Assembly: GCF_018449675.1 (NCBI RefSeq)
Contig: NZ_JAAVUZ010000003.1
Span: forward strand, 248,001-312,000
Reading direction: 5' to 3'
DNA from: Glaciihabitans sp. dw_435
GTDB taxonomy: Bacteria; Actinomycetota; Actinomycetes; Actinomycetales; Microbacteriaceae
Length of the DNA: 64,000 nt
Shown in pieces: positions 17,865 through 27,983 of the stretch (positions within the stretch are counted from its first letter, which is position 1; each line of letters opens with the position of its first letter). Made by a program: the position numbers and the translations under genes. Below the pieces are notes generated by a model. That model worked only from the letters and a program-made list of their open reading frames with translations, did no database searches and was not told the origin of the DNA.

Positions 17865-19118
17865 GTGAGTAAGCAGGACGGCAGTGGGCGGCAGGTCTCT
17901 GACGCACCCACCGACGACACCACCGCGAACATCATGCACGTCGACATGGACGCGTTCTTTGCGTCTGTCGAACTGCTCGAACGACCCGACCTGAAGGGCT
18001 TGCCGGTCATCGTCGGCCACCGTGGTGGCCGGTCGGTGGTCACCGCAGCCACCTACGAGGCACGCAAGTACGGCGTCAACTCGGCGATGCCCATGTCGAT
18101 AGCGCTGCGCAAATGCCCCAACGCCGTGGTTCTCGAACCCCACTTCGAGCGCTACACGCATTTTTCCAGAATCGTTATGGCCATCTGCCACGATCTGACA
18201 CCGCTGGTCGAACCCCTCAGCATCGACGAGGCGTTCCTGGATGTCACGGGCGCGCGCAAGCTGCTCGGCTCGCCCTTCGAGATCGCCACGCTCCTGCGGT
18301 CCCGCGTCTACGCCGAAACCGGGCTCCACTGCTCCGTAGGAGTCGCTGCGACCAAATTCATAGCGAAGCTCGCATCCGGGCTCTCCAAGCCCGATGGCCT
18401 GCTGGTGATTCCGCTCGAGGACACCCTGGCGTTTCTCCACCCCCTGCCGATCACAGCCCTGTGGGGTGTGGGCGCGAAGACGGGGGAGCAGCTGACCCGG
18501 CTGGGTCTCCGAACCGTCGGGGACGTGGCATCCACCCCACTGGCAACGCTGCAAAAGACGCTGGGCGACGCCGGTGGGCGCAAGATGCATGAGCTCTCCT
18601 GGGCGCGCGACTCCCGGTCCGTCACTCTCCACAGCGAGGAGAAGAGCGTCGGCCACGAGGTGACCTTCGAGCACGACATCACCGATCCGCAGATCATCCG
18701 GCGCGAACTGTTACGTATGAGCGACAAGGTTGCTGTGCGGCTGCGGAGCGCGGGAATGGTCGGTCGAACGGTAGTGCTGAAGCTCCGGTTCGGTGACTTC
18801 ACCACGATCACGAGGTCCCGCACGCTCACGGAGCCCACCGATCTGGCACGCAGCATTTACTCGGAAGTCACTGACGTCTACGAAGCCCTCGGCAAGCAGC
18901 ACTCGCGGATCCGGCTCGTCGGTGTTCGCATGGAGCAGCTCGCCCCGGCCGGCAGCGGCGCACCCGGGCTGTGGGAAACCAACGAGGGATGGCGTGAGGC
19001 GGAGCAGGCGATGGACGCCGTCACCGCCCGATTCGGCAGCGGACTCGTGCGCCCTGCGACCCTGGTGCGGAAGCCCGAAGCTCCGCAGAAACCGCCGCAC
19101 GAGTCATCCGCCCGCTAA
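17865..19118 (+). CDS. dinB: DNA polymerase IV (Y-family)
   Basis: A 417-residue translesion polymerase. Motifs are intact: HVDMDAFFASVE with the first catalytic Asp, the steric-gate/fingers region AATYEARKYGVNSAMP, and SIDEAFLDVT with the second Asp/Glu pair. Helix-hairpin-helix and little-finger domains follow. No LexA-type palindrome is visible in the 100 bases upstream, so unlike imuA' and imuB it does not look SOS-controlled from a nearby site. Start GTG 17865 (GTGAGTAAG). A full, catalytically competent Pol IV, in contrast to ImuB at 28-29.6 kb. Confidence 0.93.
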   Translation: MSKQDGSGRQVSDAPTDDTTANIMHVDMDAFFASVELLERPDLKGLPVIVGHRGGRSVVTAATYEARKYGVNSAMPMSIALRKCPNAVVLEPHFERYTHFSRIVMAICHDLTPLVEPLSIDEAFLDVTGARKLLGSPFEIATLLRSRVYAETGLHCSVGVAATKFIAKLASGLSKPDGLLVIPLEDTLAFLHPLPITALWGVGAKTGEQLTRLGLRTVGDVASTPLATLQKTLGDAGGRKMHELSWARDSRSVTLHSEEKSVGHEVTFEHDITDPQIIRRELLRMSDKVAVRLRSAGMVGRTVVLKLRFGDFTTITRSRTLTEPTDLARSIYSEVTDVYEALGKQHSRIRLVGVRMEQLAPAGSGAPGLWETNEGWREAEQAMDAVTARFGSGLVRPATLVRKPEAPQKPPHESSAR

Positions 19119-19309
19119 ATTCATCCACGAGTCCGTCGTCGCGCTCGGCGACAGACATCGCGAGGGTGTAGCGCCCAGACTGCGGCCGTCGGCGACACGC
19201 GCGGTATCCGGCCCTTCGAACCTCGCCAGCCGGCGCTGACCTGCTTTTTTGTGCGCGGGCCATCGCCCAGGACAGGCGATGTCACACCGGGCGGGTATTG
19301 TTTTATCAA

Positions 19310-21088
19310 GTGAATACTCCACCTCTCCCCGGCCCCACAGTCGGTACCTTTGCGGCGGAACACCTCTCTCCCTCGTATCCGGAACGTGCGGCCCGCGGTA
19401 CGGCAGACAAGCTTCGTGCCTGGCAGGCAGAGGCCCTCGATATCTACTTCGAGAAGGAGCCTCGGGACTTCCTCGCCGCCGCTACACCGGGCGCCGGTAA
19501 GACCACGTTCGCTCTCCGGCTGGCAACGGAACTGATTGCCCGCCGCGTCGTCGACCAGGTCACCGTCGTCGCCCCCACCGAGCACCTCAAAAAGCAGTGG
19601 GCTGACGCCGCTCACCGCGTGGGAATCAGGCTCAACCCCGAATTTAAAAACAGCCACGGCTTTGGCGGACGACGCTTCCACGGGGTCGCTGTCACGTACG
19701 CCCAGGTCGCCATGCGCCCGGAACACCATCGCGCGCTGACGGTATCTGCCCGCACGCTCGTCATCCTCGACGAGGTGCATCACGGCGGAGACGCGCTGAG
19801 TTGGGGCGACGCGATCCGCGAGGCATTCGAGCCCGCTACGCGCCGCCTTTCGCTGACCGGCACGCCGTTCCGCTCCGACACGGCACCGATCCCCTTTGTC
19901 TCCTACGTCAGGGACGAAAAGGGCATCCGGCTCTCGCAGACCGACTACAACTACGGGTACGGCAGAGCTCTCGCCGACGGCGTCGTCCGGCCCGTGATCT
20001 TCATGGCGTATGCGGGCAAGATGCGCTGGCGCACCAAAATGGGCGAGGAGATGGAAGCCCGACTCGGTCAGGGCGACACCAAAGACGTGACCGCCCAGGC
20101 GTGGCGTACAGCACTCGACCCGCAGGGGGAGTGGATCCCCGCGGTGCTCGCCGCGGCCGATCGTCGCCTGACCGAGGTGCGGCATTCCATCCCCGACGCG
20201 GGTGGGCTGGTGATCGCGACCGATCAGACGACCGCGCGTGCCTATGCCGATGTGCTCACCGGCCTCACCGGTCACGCCCCGACCATTGTCCTGTCGGACG
20301 AGAAGGAAGCGTCGGACCGGATCGACGCGTTCTCGAAGAGCGAGTCCCGCTGGATGGTCGCCGTGCGCATGGTGTCGGAAGGCGTCGACGTTCCCCGCCT
20401 GTCCGTGGGCGTGTACGCCACGTCAGCCTCGACTCCGCTGTACTTCGCCCAGGCAATCGGCCGTTTCGTGCGGGCGCGCCGCCGGGGCGAGATCGCCTCC
20501 ATCTTCGTGCCGAGCGTCCCGACGCTCATTGCCCTGGCCTCGAGCCTCGAGCTGGAACGCGACCATGCCCTCGACCGCGACACCGCAGACGATGAGCTTC
20601 TCGACGAAGACGCCATGGACGCCGCCAACCGCACCGAGAAAGCGTCGGAGACGGTGCCGGACGAGTTCGAGTGGAAGGCACTGGAGTCGGACGCAAACTT
20701 CGACCGGGTGCTCTACGAGGGTGACGAGTTCGGCTTTGCTGCAGGGATGGGGAGTGACGAGGAGCTCGACTTCATCGGCCTTCCCGGCATCCTCGAACCC
20801 GAACAGGTGCGCGAACTGCTGCAGCAGCGGCAGGCCCGGCAGGCGCGACACACCGCCGCCAACCCGCCGCCCAAGGACACTGAGCCCGCCCCGCTCTACC
20901 GCACGCTCAAGGAACAACGCACTCTGCTGAACAGTCTCGTGGGCATGCGCGCAAAGCTGAACAACGAGCCGCACGGAATCGTTCATGCGGAACTGCGGCG
21001 GGTGTGCGGCGGGCCCGCGGTAGGTCAGGCCTCTGTCACCCAGCTCCAGGCGCGCATCGATTACCTGCGTCGCGGGCTCACGCGATAG
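19310..21088 (+). CDS. SF2 DEVH-box helicase
   Basis: A 592-residue superfamily 2 helicase. Motif I is ATPGAGKTT, motif II is the variant DEVHH, motif III is SLTGTPFRSD, and motif VI is QAIGRFVRARRRGE. The middle part includes IVLSDEKEASDRIDAFSKS of the second RecA-like domain. The C-terminal 150 residues have no known domain and are rich in charged and Gln/Arg residues. Resembles type III restriction-like helicases, but no methylase or nuclease gene is adjacent. GTG 19310 and TTG 19298 are both possible starts; neither has a good ribosome site. Confidence 0.85.
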   Translation: MNTPPLPGPTVGTFAAEHLSPSYPERAARGTADKLRAWQAEALDIYFEKEPRDFLAAATPGAGKTTFALRLATELIARRVVDQVTVVAPTEHLKKQWADAAHRVGIRLNPEFKNSHGFGGRRFHGVAVTYAQVAMRPEHHRALTVSARTLVILDEVHHGGDALSWGDAIREAFEPATRRLSLTGTPFRSDTAPIPFVSYVRDEKGIRLSQTDYNYGYGRALADGVVRPVIFMAYAGKMRWRTKMGEEMEARLGQGDTKDVTAQAWRTALDPQGEWIPAVLAAADRRLTEVRHSIPDAGGLVIATDQTTARAYADVLTGLTGHAPTIVLSDEKEASDRIDAFSKSESRWMVAVRMVSEGVDVPRLSVGVYATSASTPLYFAQAIGRFVRARRRGEIASIFVPSVPTLIALASSLELERDHALDRDTADDELLDEDAMDAANRTEKASETVPDEFEWKALESDANFDRVLYEGDEFGFAAGMGSDEELDFIGLPGILEPEQVRELLQQRQARQARHTAANPPPKDTEPAPLYRTLKEQRTLLNSLVGMRAKLNNEPHGIVHAELRRVCGGPAVGQASVTQLQARIDYLRRGLTR

Positions 21089-21100
21089 CCAGTACACCAA

Positions 21101-21135
21101 CGAAAGGCGCCGGACTGAATGTCCGGCGCCTTTCG
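21101..21135. terminator. Bidirectional terminator, 15-bp perfect stem
   Basis: Arms 21101-21115 (CGAAAGGCGCCGGAC) and 21121-21135 are exact complements around TGAAT. It lies between the convergent helicase and GT39 genes and has A- and T-rich ends on both sides. Confidence 0.88.
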
Positions 21136-21149
21136 TGCAGCTCGACGTG

Positions 21150-23267
21150 TTAGCCGGTGTACCCCGTCAGGTCGTACACGGTGGAGCCGCCCACGGTCGT
21201 CGCGGTGAAGGTAGCAGCGACCCAGGTCGAGATGTCGCTTGCCGAGCTGGAGCCGCCCGCACTGCCTCCGCCTCCGCCGCCCTGTCCGCTGGCGATGTAG
21301 TAGCTCACATCACCCGCTGCGACGTATGCCTTGAACTGAGCCAGTGTCGGGGTCGGGTCTCCGCTCCAGCCGCCGATCGCCATGACGGCCGTATCGCTGG
21401 ATAGCTCGAGTCCCGCCGCGGACTGCGATCCATTGACGGCCGCCGCCCACCGACTCGTAGTCGCCTGCAGGAGCGCGTCCAGGTCGGCCGACGATGTGGA
21501 GTCTGCGCCTCCGTCCGTCGTTGCGGTGCCGTCGGTGGTGGTGCCGCCGTCGGTCCCCGTGTCGGTCGTCCCCGTGCCGGTCGTTCCGTCCGGAGCCGTG
21601 CCGGTTTCGTCCGACGGGGGAGTTCCGCCGCCGTCACCCGACGGGGGCGTTCCACCGCCGAATCCTCCACCGTCACCCGTGGGAGCACCGCCGGTGCCTC
21701 CGCCGAATCCACCGCCGCCCATGCCTCCACCAGACGTGGATGCGGGGCCCACGGACGGGATCGAACCGCTGTGCGTCACCGATGCGGTAGCAATCGCGTA
21801 GGCGGCTGAACCCCCCACACTAAAGAGCGTTCCGGCGAGAACCGCGACGGTCATCACCCGGTTCAGTTCGAGGAGCGAGCCGATGAGGATGGCGAGGGCC
21901 GACAGCACGGACCCTGCCAGAAGAACCCAGCGCAGCCAGGGGAGCCAGTCCGCGTTGGTGGCAAGCAAGTGGAATGCCCACCCGCCCGAGACGAGGATCA
22001 TTGCCGCAAGACCGAGACGGCCAACCCACGTCGTTCGCATGGTCCACAGGGTGATTCCACCCATGGCCACGAGTCCCGCGATCGCCGGGGCGAGTGCCAC
22101 GGTGTAATACGGGTGGATCGTGCCGCTCATGAAACTGAACAGCAGCCCGGTCACGACGAGCCATCCGCCCCAGATGACGAAGCCTGACCGCAGCGCGTCC
22201 GAGCGGCCACGGCGCAGCGTGACGATGAGTCCGAGTACGAGGGCGATCAACGCCGCGGGAAGCAGCCAGGAGATCTCGAGCCCCATCTCGCTGCTGAACA
22301 ACCGGTTCAGTCCTGTCGCTCCGCCGAAACTGGAGCCGGCCGTTCCCGTACCGCCACCCGCGCCACCACCGCCACCGGCGGAACTGCCGAAGATCCGGCC
22401 AAATCCGTTGTATCCGAACACGAGGTCGAGCACGGTGTTGTCCGTGGATCCTCCGATGTAGGGACGGGCGTCTGCGGGGAACAGGGCAACGATGACGAGC
22501 CACCACCCCGCTCCGACGATGAGAGAGCCGGCCGCGATCAACAGGTGCACAAGGCGGCGCCAGATCGTGGTGGGTGCCGCGAGCAGGTACACGAGGCCGA
22601 ACGCCGGCAGCACCAGAAGGCCCTGCAGCATCTTGGTGAGGAATGCGAAGCCGAGAGCGACGCCGGCCAGCGCGAGCCACCTCCAGGCAGCCTTCGGCAG
22701 CGACCGCACGACGAAGTACGCGGCGGCGGTCATCAGCAGCACCAGGAGAGCATCCGGGTTGTCGAAGCGGAACATCAGGGCCGCGGCCGGAGTGAATGCG
22801 AGGACCAGACCGGCGATGAGCCCGCCGATGTTGCTCAGCACAGCACCGAACGTCAGCAAGCTTCGGCGGACAGCTCCGAAGAGGAGGGCGACGGATGCCA
22901 CGCCCATAAGTGCCTGCGGAGCGAGCACGCTCCACGCCGAGAATCCGAAGATTCGGGCGGACAGCCCCATGACCCACAGCGATGCCGGAGGCTTGTCGAC
23001 GGTGATGAAGTTGGATGAGTCAAGCGAGCCGAAGAACAGCGCTTTCCAGTCTTCGGATCCTGCCTGGACTGCCGCGGCGTAGAAGGTGTTGGCATTTCCA
23101 CTCGCGGCCAGGTTCCATAGATAGAGAATTCCCGTGACAACGAGCAAGCCCCACAGCGTTGGTCGTGCCCAGACGGGATCGGCGCGCTCTCCAAGAAAGA
23201 GGCGCGTGAGAATGCCGCGTCGCCCGCTCGTCAAGCGGTCGGTGGCGGGCACGGTGTGCGCGGTCAT
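21150..23267 (-). CDS. GT39-type membrane glycosyltransferase with Gly/Thr-rich linker
   Basis: A 705-residue integral-membrane protein of the PMT/ArnT-like (GT-C) class that uses polyprenyl-phosphate sugars. About 12 hydrophobic helices occupy residues 35-500. The first external loop includes FITVDKPPASLWVMG, with the acidic residue needed in this family. A low-complexity linker of about 110 residues (Gly-Gly-Phe and Thr/Gly/Asp repeats) then joins a C-terminal soluble domain of about 125 residues containing VMAIGGWSGDP and ending TVYDLTGYTG. The architecture is common in actinobacteria. The acceptor is unknown, though protein or cell-wall glycosylation is likely. Confidence 0.88.
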   Translation of the reverse strand: MTAHTVPATDRLTSGRRGILTRLFLGERADPVWARPTLWGLLVVTGILYLWNLAASGNANTFYAAAVQAGSEDWKALFFGSLDSSNFITVDKPPASLWVMGLSARIFGFSAWSVLAPQALMGVASVALLFGAVRRSLLTFGAVLSNIGGLIAGLVLAFTPAAALMFRFDNPDALLVLLMTAAAYFVVRSLPKAAWRWLALAGVALGFAFLTKMLQGLLVLPAFGLVYLLAAPTTIWRRLVHLLIAAGSLIVGAGWWLVIVALFPADARPYIGGSTDNTVLDLVFGYNGFGRIFGSSAGGGGGAGGGTGTAGSSFGGATGLNRLFSSEMGLEISWLLPAALIALVLGLIVTLRRGRSDALRSGFVIWGGWLVVTGLLFSFMSGTIHPYYTVALAPAIAGLVAMGGITLWTMRTTWVGRLGLAAMILVSGGWAFHLLATNADWLPWLRWVLLAGSVLSALAILIGSLLELNRVMTVAVLAGTLFSVGGSAAYAIATASVTHSGSIPSVGPASTSGGGMGGGGFGGGTGGAPTGDGGGFGGGTPPSGDGGGTPPSDETGTAPDGTTGTGTTDTGTDGGTTTDGTATTDGGADSTSSADLDALLQATTSRWAAAVNGSQSAAGLELSSDTAVMAIGGWSGDPTPTLAQFKAYVAAGDVSYYIASGQGGGGGGSAGGSSSASDISTWVAATFTATTVGGSTVYDLTGYTG

Positions 23268-23448
23268 ATTGTTACCCTTCGAGAGTTTCGTTGATAGAAG
23301 CCTCTCGGTCGCCCCTGTTCAGGAGCTTGGCGCAGGTTATGCAGTTCCTATGTACTGGGATGCACGCGTACATTCACATCCGCCGGCTCGAATCCAGTGG
23401 TATCACATCGCGTGTGCCTACTATGGGGGTCATTCATTGGGGGACATT

Positions 23449-24519
23449 GTGAATTCATCCAGACTCGTATCGCTCATGCTCGCGCCTGCCCTGATCATCG
23501 GCGGCGTCAGCGCGGTCGCGGTGGCGACACCCGCGTCAGCCTCGACGCCCGCTGCCGCCAGCGCTTCTCCCACCGAGCCGGCAGTCGTCAGAATTCTCGC
23601 GGACACCAACGCGGTTCGGGCAGCGGCGGGAAAGCCCGCCCTGAAGCGCAACACGGCACTCGACGCCGTCGCCCAAAAATGGGCTGCCCAGCAGTATCTG
23701 AACGGTGCGATGAGTCACAACCCCAACTACTCGACGCAGATCCCCGCGGGTTGGTCGGCGGCCGGAGAGAACGTGGCCAATGGCTACGCGTACACCGAGG
23801 TGGTGGGCGCCTGGCGCAACTCGAAGCCGCACTACGCGAATCTGATCGGCAACTACACCGACATGGGCACGGGCTTCTACGAGGCGAATGGCCAGCGCTA
23901 CTACAGCCAGGTGTTTGCCGCGTACCCCGCATCTGCGCCGCCGGTCGTATCGCCTCCATCGTCGACCGTCGCCGCTCCCGCCGTCACCCTGTCGGCGACG
24001 TCCCTGGCCGCGGGCAAGAAATTCACGGTGACAGTGAGCCGGGTGAATGCGGGAGCGACCGCCATCGCCACGTTTGGTGGCAAGTCGTATCGCTTTACGG
24101 GCAGCAAGCGGTTCGTCCTCACTGCTCCCTCCCGCGCCGGCATGTATGGGCTCAGAGTGACCGTGACGTCCGGGGTAAATGCCGGAAAGTCGGTACTCCC
24201 GGTCGTCCGGGTGGGCATCGTGTTGTCGTCGGTCAGCGTCACGGCGCCCGCCGCCGTGCACGTCAATGCGAGGTTCGTCGTGAAGGGCAGCATCGGCGTT
24301 GCCCGGGCCGGGGCGAAGGTGTCCGTCTACTACAGCAAGAGTAAAACGCGCGGATTCGTCAAGCTGACGAGCACCACCACAGCGAAGAACGGCGTGTATG
24401 TGGCCAAGCCGCAGATCAGGGCGACCGGCAGTTATTACATCCAGGTAATCGTCTCCGGCGATGCCCGGTTCTCGTCCGTCGCGCAGATCACGCGCGGGCC
24501 GGTGCGGGTGGTCCGCTAG
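23449..24519 (+). CDS. Secreted CAP/SCP-domain protein
   Basis: A 356-residue exported protein. GTG 23449 has GGGGGAC just upstream; the N-terminus is a clear signal peptide (SLMLAPALIIGG … ATPASAS). Residues about 45-160 form a CAP domain: TNAVRAAAGKPALKRN, an AQKWAA helix, the GENVANGY signature and NYTDMGTGFYEANGQRYYSQVF. The C-terminal 190 residues look like two Ig-like or FlgD-like beta domains. Bacterial CAP proteins are secreted and bind lipids or cell-wall material; exact function unknown. Divergent from the GT39 gene. Confidence 0.85.
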   Translation: MNSSRLVSLMLAPALIIGGVSAVAVATPASASTPAAASASPTEPAVVRILADTNAVRAAAGKPALKRNTALDAVAQKWAAQQYLNGAMSHNPNYSTQIPAGWSAAGENVANGYAYTEVVGAWRNSKPHYANLIGNYTDMGTGFYEANGQRYYSQVFAAYPASAPPVVSPPSSTVAAPAVTLSATSLAAGKKFTVTVSRVNAGATAIATFGGKSYRFTGSKRFVLTAPSRAGMYGLRVTVTSGVNAGKSVLPVVRVGIVLSSVSVTAPAAVHVNARFVVKGSIGVARAGAKVSVYYSKSKTRGFVKLTSTTTAKNGVYVAKPQIRATGSYYIQVIVSGDARFSSVAQITRGPVRVVR

Positions 24520-24547
24520 CACCGCCGCCCGTCACCAGCCTCTTCTG

Positions 24548-24582
24548 AATCACGCGGCTTCCTCAGCGGAAGTCGCGTGATT
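24548..24582. terminator. Hairpin terminator overlapping the dnaE2 stop
   Basis: Arms AATCACGCGGCTTCC (24548-24562) and 24568-24582 pair over 15 positions with a single G-T wobble around a 5-base loop. It serves the CAP-protein gene and overlaps the last codons of the convergent dnaE2 gene. Confidence 0.75.
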
Positions 24583-27500
24583 TGGTCTGGGGGCTCATGG
24601 TCAGCAGTTCAAACCGGTCGGCGACAAGGTTGGTCACCCCCTCCGTTGATCGTTCGAGGATGCCGCGAATGATCATGGCCGGGGCATCCCGCGCGATACG
24701 GCGATAGCGGTTCCAGACACCCACCCCGCAGATCACGTTGACCAGCCCCATCTCGTCTTCCAGGTTCACGAACGTAATACCGCTGGCCGTCGCAGGCCGT
24801 TGACGGTGGGTCACTACGCCCGCGACCTCCACCCGACGGCCGCTCTCAGCCGTTTTCAGCTGGGCCGAGGAAAGCACTCCGCGCCGGGACAGCGCATCCC
24901 TCAGGTGCCGGATGGGGTGATTGTCCGTCGACAGCCCCGTTGCCCACAGGTCGGAAATCATCTCGTCCACCTCGGAGGGCATCGAGAACAGGGGAGGCTG
25001 CACGGCCACCACGGTGTTGGGCAGGAATTCGGCGCGGTCCTGGGCTGCGTTTCCGGCGTTCCACATGGCCTCGCGCCGAGTCATCCCGAACACATCGAAG
25101 GCTCCCGAGGCGGCAAGCGTCTCCAACTGCGCGGTGTTCAGCCCCACCCGACGCACCAGATCGTGCATGTCGCGATAGTTGCCGGCCCGCTCGCGCTCCT
25201 CGATGATGCGGGTGGCCAGGGGTGCGCCGATACCGGTGACCTCGTCGAGGCCGAGGCGTACGGCGAATGCCCCATCCCGGCGGTGGTCATCGGAATCAAA
25301 GGGCACGGTGCGGTCGAATTCCCCCACGGGAGGCTGCGGCCCGAAACACGAGTCAACGCCGAGCGGCCCCGGCTCGTCGATACCTTCCAGTCCCGCGCTG
25401 ACACCCGAGCTGTTGATGTCCGGACGAAGCACCTGCACGCCATGACGGCGGGCATCGGCGACGAGGGTCTGCGGAGAGTAGAACCCCATGGGCTGGGACC
25501 GCAGGAGGGCGGCGAGGAACGCCGCCGGGTAGTGCAGGCGCATCCAGGAGCTGGCGTAGACGAGAAGGGCGAAGCTCAGGCTGTGACTTTCGGCGAACCC
25601 GAAGTTGGCGAAGGCCTGGATCTTGGAATAGATCTCATCGGCGTCGCTGCCGGTGATGCCGTTGGATTCCATGCCGGCGTAGAGCTTGTCGCGCAGCGTC
25701 TCGATCCGTTCGATGCCGCGCTTGGAGCCCATGGCGCGGCGGAGCTGATCGGCGTCTTCCCCAGTACAGCCGCCCACCGCCATCGCCATCTGCATGAGCT
25801 GCTCCTGGAACACGGGCACACCGAGGGTGCGCTCGAGCGGCTCTTTGAGACTCGGATGCATGTAGGTGACCTCTTCGAGACCCAGCTTGCGGCGGACGAA
25901 CGGATGTACCGCTCCGCCCTGAATCGGGCCGGGGCGCACCATGGCAATTTCGACGACCAGGTCATAGAAGCGCCGCGGTTGGAGGCGGGGGAGCAGCCCC
26001 ATCTGCGCGCGGGACTCCACCTGGAACACACCAATCGAGTCCGCCCGGCACAGCATGTCGTAGACCCCGGGCTCTTCCTTGGGAATGTTGTCGAGCGTCA
26101 GTTCTTCACCGAGGTGCTCACGCACCAGATCGAAGTTGTGCTGGAGGGCGGCGAGCATGCCGAGCCCGAGCAGGTCGAACTTGACCAGACCCATCCAGGC
26201 ACAGTCATCCTTATCCCACTGCAGCACCGTGCGGCCGTCCATCCGTCCGTGTTCGATCGGGCAGACCTCACCCACCGGCCGGTCGGTGAGCACCATGCCG
26301 CCCGAGTGAATCCCCATGTGCCGGGGGAAGGTCAGCACATCCTGCGCGAGGGAGACCACCGCATCGGGAATGTCGTGGTCTTCGCTCGACACGAGGGCAC
26401 CCCACCGTTCGACCTGCTTCGACCACGCGTCCTGCTGCCCCGGGCTGTGTCCGAGCGCCTTGGCCATGTCCCGCACCGCAAACTTGGGGCGGTACTGGAT
26501 GACGTTAGCCACCTGCGCCGCATTGTGCCTGCCGTACTTGGTGTAGACGTACTGGATGACCTCCTCACGCCGGTCGGAGTCGAAGTCCACGTCGATGTCG
26601 GGCTCCTCATCGCGCATGCTCGAAAGAAAGCGCTCGAACGGCAGGTCATAGAAGATGGGGTCGACGGCCGTGATCTTGAGCAGGTAACACACGGCAGAGT
26701 TGGCGGCGGAACCCCGACCCTGGCAGAGGATTCCCTGGCTGCGGGCAAACCGCACGATGTCGTACACGATCAGGAAGTAGCCGGGAAAGTCCTTCGTCTC
26801 GATCACCCCCAGCTCGCGTTCGATGCGGGCACGATCTTTCTCGGGCATGTTCGGATACCGCTCCGCCGCGCCATCCCACACCAGCTTGCGCAGCCAGCTC
26901 ATGGGCGTGTGCCCCTCGGGAACCTCCTGCTGGGGAAGCCCGGGCTTTGCCCGACGCAGCTCAAAGCTCAGGTCATCGGCGACCTCCACCGTGCGTTCGA
27001 TCGCCCCGGGGTAGCGCGAGAACCGTGCCATCATTTCGGCGCCGCTGCGCAGGTGGGATCCAGCGGATGCCGGGAGCCAACCGTCCATGTCGTCGAGGCT
27101 TCTCCGTGCCCGCACGGCCGCGAGGGCGGTAGCCAGACGGTGCTGCTTCGGCGTGGCGTAGTGGACATTGCCGGTGGCAACGACGGATAACCTCGCGCGG
27201 GCGGCAATCTGGGCGAGCGCATCATTGTGCGCGCTGTCGAGGGGACTTCCCGTGTCGAAGAGCTCGACCAACACGTTGTCGCGGCCGAACAGGTCAACGA
27301 GACGATCGACCTCCCGGGCCGCTGCGCGTTCGGCATCACCGCTGTCGCCAGCACCCACGAGAGCCTGCCGCACCCGTCCCTTGCGGCACCCGGTCAGAAT
27401 CGTCCAGGCGCCACCGGCGCGATCGGAGAGTTCACCGAGATCGTAGACCGGTCGCCCCTTCTCCTCTCCCGCCAGTTGCGCGGACGTGAGGGCGCCGGCC

Positions 27501-27967
27501 AGCCGGTGGTATCCCTCCTGCTTGCGCGCGAGCACCACGAGATGGCTGCCCTCGGGATCTGCAGCACCGTTCTGAGGCTTGGTCAGGCCAAAGGAGAGCT
27601 CCGCGCCGTAGACAGTCTTGATGTCATAGTTCTCCGCCGCTTCGGCCATCCGCACGATGCCGTACAAACCGTCGTGATCCGTCAGCGCGAGAGCGTGCAA
27701 CCCCAGCCGCTGCGACTCCTCGAGCAACGCTTCGGGGGAGGAGGCACCGTCGAGGAAACTGAAGTTGGAGTGGGTGTGCAACTCGGCATAGGGGATAGCG
27801 GCGGTCGTGGCATCCGGAATCGGCTGTGGCACATACGGTTGCCGTTTTGTCGACCAGGCGGGGCTGTCCCCGCCGTCGGCGCCGAGGGGAGGCGCGCCGG
27901 GGCGACTGCGGCCGGAGAGCTTTCGTTCAAACTCCGACCAGGAAATGGGTGGGTTGCTGTAGCCCAT
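24563..27967 (-). CDS. dnaE2: Error-prone DNA polymerase III alpha subunit
   Basis: A 1134-residue C-family polymerase, the catalytic part of the SOS mutasome. The N-terminal PHP domain shows YAELHTHSNFSFLDG and LALTDHDGLYG; the palm has the aspartates in EPDIDVDFDSDRREE. A helix-hairpin-helix and an OB fold (about residue 1050 on, GVVTHRQRPATASG) follow. Shorter than the replicative DnaE1, as expected for DnaE2. It begins 16 bases after the imuB stop with no promoter visible between, so imuB and dnaE2 should be one transcript driven by the LexA-controlled promoter before imuB. Confidence 0.95.
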   Translation of the reverse strand: MGYSNPPISWSEFERKLSGRSRPGAPPLGADGGDSPAWSTKRQPYVPQPIPDATTAAIPYAELHTHSNFSFLDGASSPEALLEESQRLGLHALALTDHDGLYGIVRMAEAAENYDIKTVYGAELSFGLTKPQNGAADPEGSHLVVLARKQEGYHRLAGALTSAQLAGEEKGRPVYDLGELSDRAGGAWTILTGCRKGRVRQALVGAGDSGDAERAAAREVDRLVDLFGRDNVLVELFDTGSPLDSAHNDALAQIAARARLSVVATGNVHYATPKQHRLATALAAVRARRSLDDMDGWLPASAGSHLRSGAEMMARFSRYPGAIERTVEVADDLSFELRRAKPGLPQQEVPEGHTPMSWLRKLVWDGAAERYPNMPEKDRARIERELGVIETKDFPGYFLIVYDIVRFARSQGILCQGRGSAANSAVCYLLKITAVDPIFYDLPFERFLSSMRDEEPDIDVDFDSDRREEVIQYVYTKYGRHNAAQVANVIQYRPKFAVRDMAKALGHSPGQQDAWSKQVERWGALVSSEDHDIPDAVVSLAQDVLTFPRHMGIHSGGMVLTDRPVGEVCPIEHGRMDGRTVLQWDKDDCAWMGLVKFDLLGLGMLAALQHNFDLVREHLGEELTLDNIPKEEPGVYDMLCRADSIGVFQVESRAQMGLLPRLQPRRFYDLVVEIAMVRPGPIQGGAVHPFVRRKLGLEEVTYMHPSLKEPLERTLGVPVFQEQLMQMAMAVGGCTGEDADQLRRAMGSKRGIERIETLRDKLYAGMESNGITGSDADEIYSKIQAFANFGFAESHSLSFALLVYASSWMRLHYPAAFLAALLRSQPMGFYSPQTLVADARRHGVQVLRPDINSSGVSAGLEGIDEPGPLGVDSCFGPQPPVGEFDRTVPFDSDDHRRDGAFAVRLGLDEVTGIGAPLATRIIEERERAGNYRDMHDLVRRVGLNTAQLETLAASGAFDVFGMTRREAMWNAGNAAQDRAEFLPNTVVAVQPPLFSMPSEVDEMISDLWATGLSTDNHPIRHLRDALSRRGVLSSAQLKTAESGRRVEVAGVVTHRQRPATASGITFVNLEDEMGLVNVICGVGVWNRYRRIARDAPAMIIRGILERSTEGVTNLVADRFELLTMSPQTKSRDFR

Positions 27968-27983
27968 TAGTGTTCACGCCTCA

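Noticed and set aside
24800-27190. A 796-residue open frame on the plus strand opposite dnaE2
   Set aside because: Shadow of dnaE2 in a GC-rich genome: no family motifs, Arg/His/Gly-rich composition, and a plain antisense of a well-conserved polymerase.
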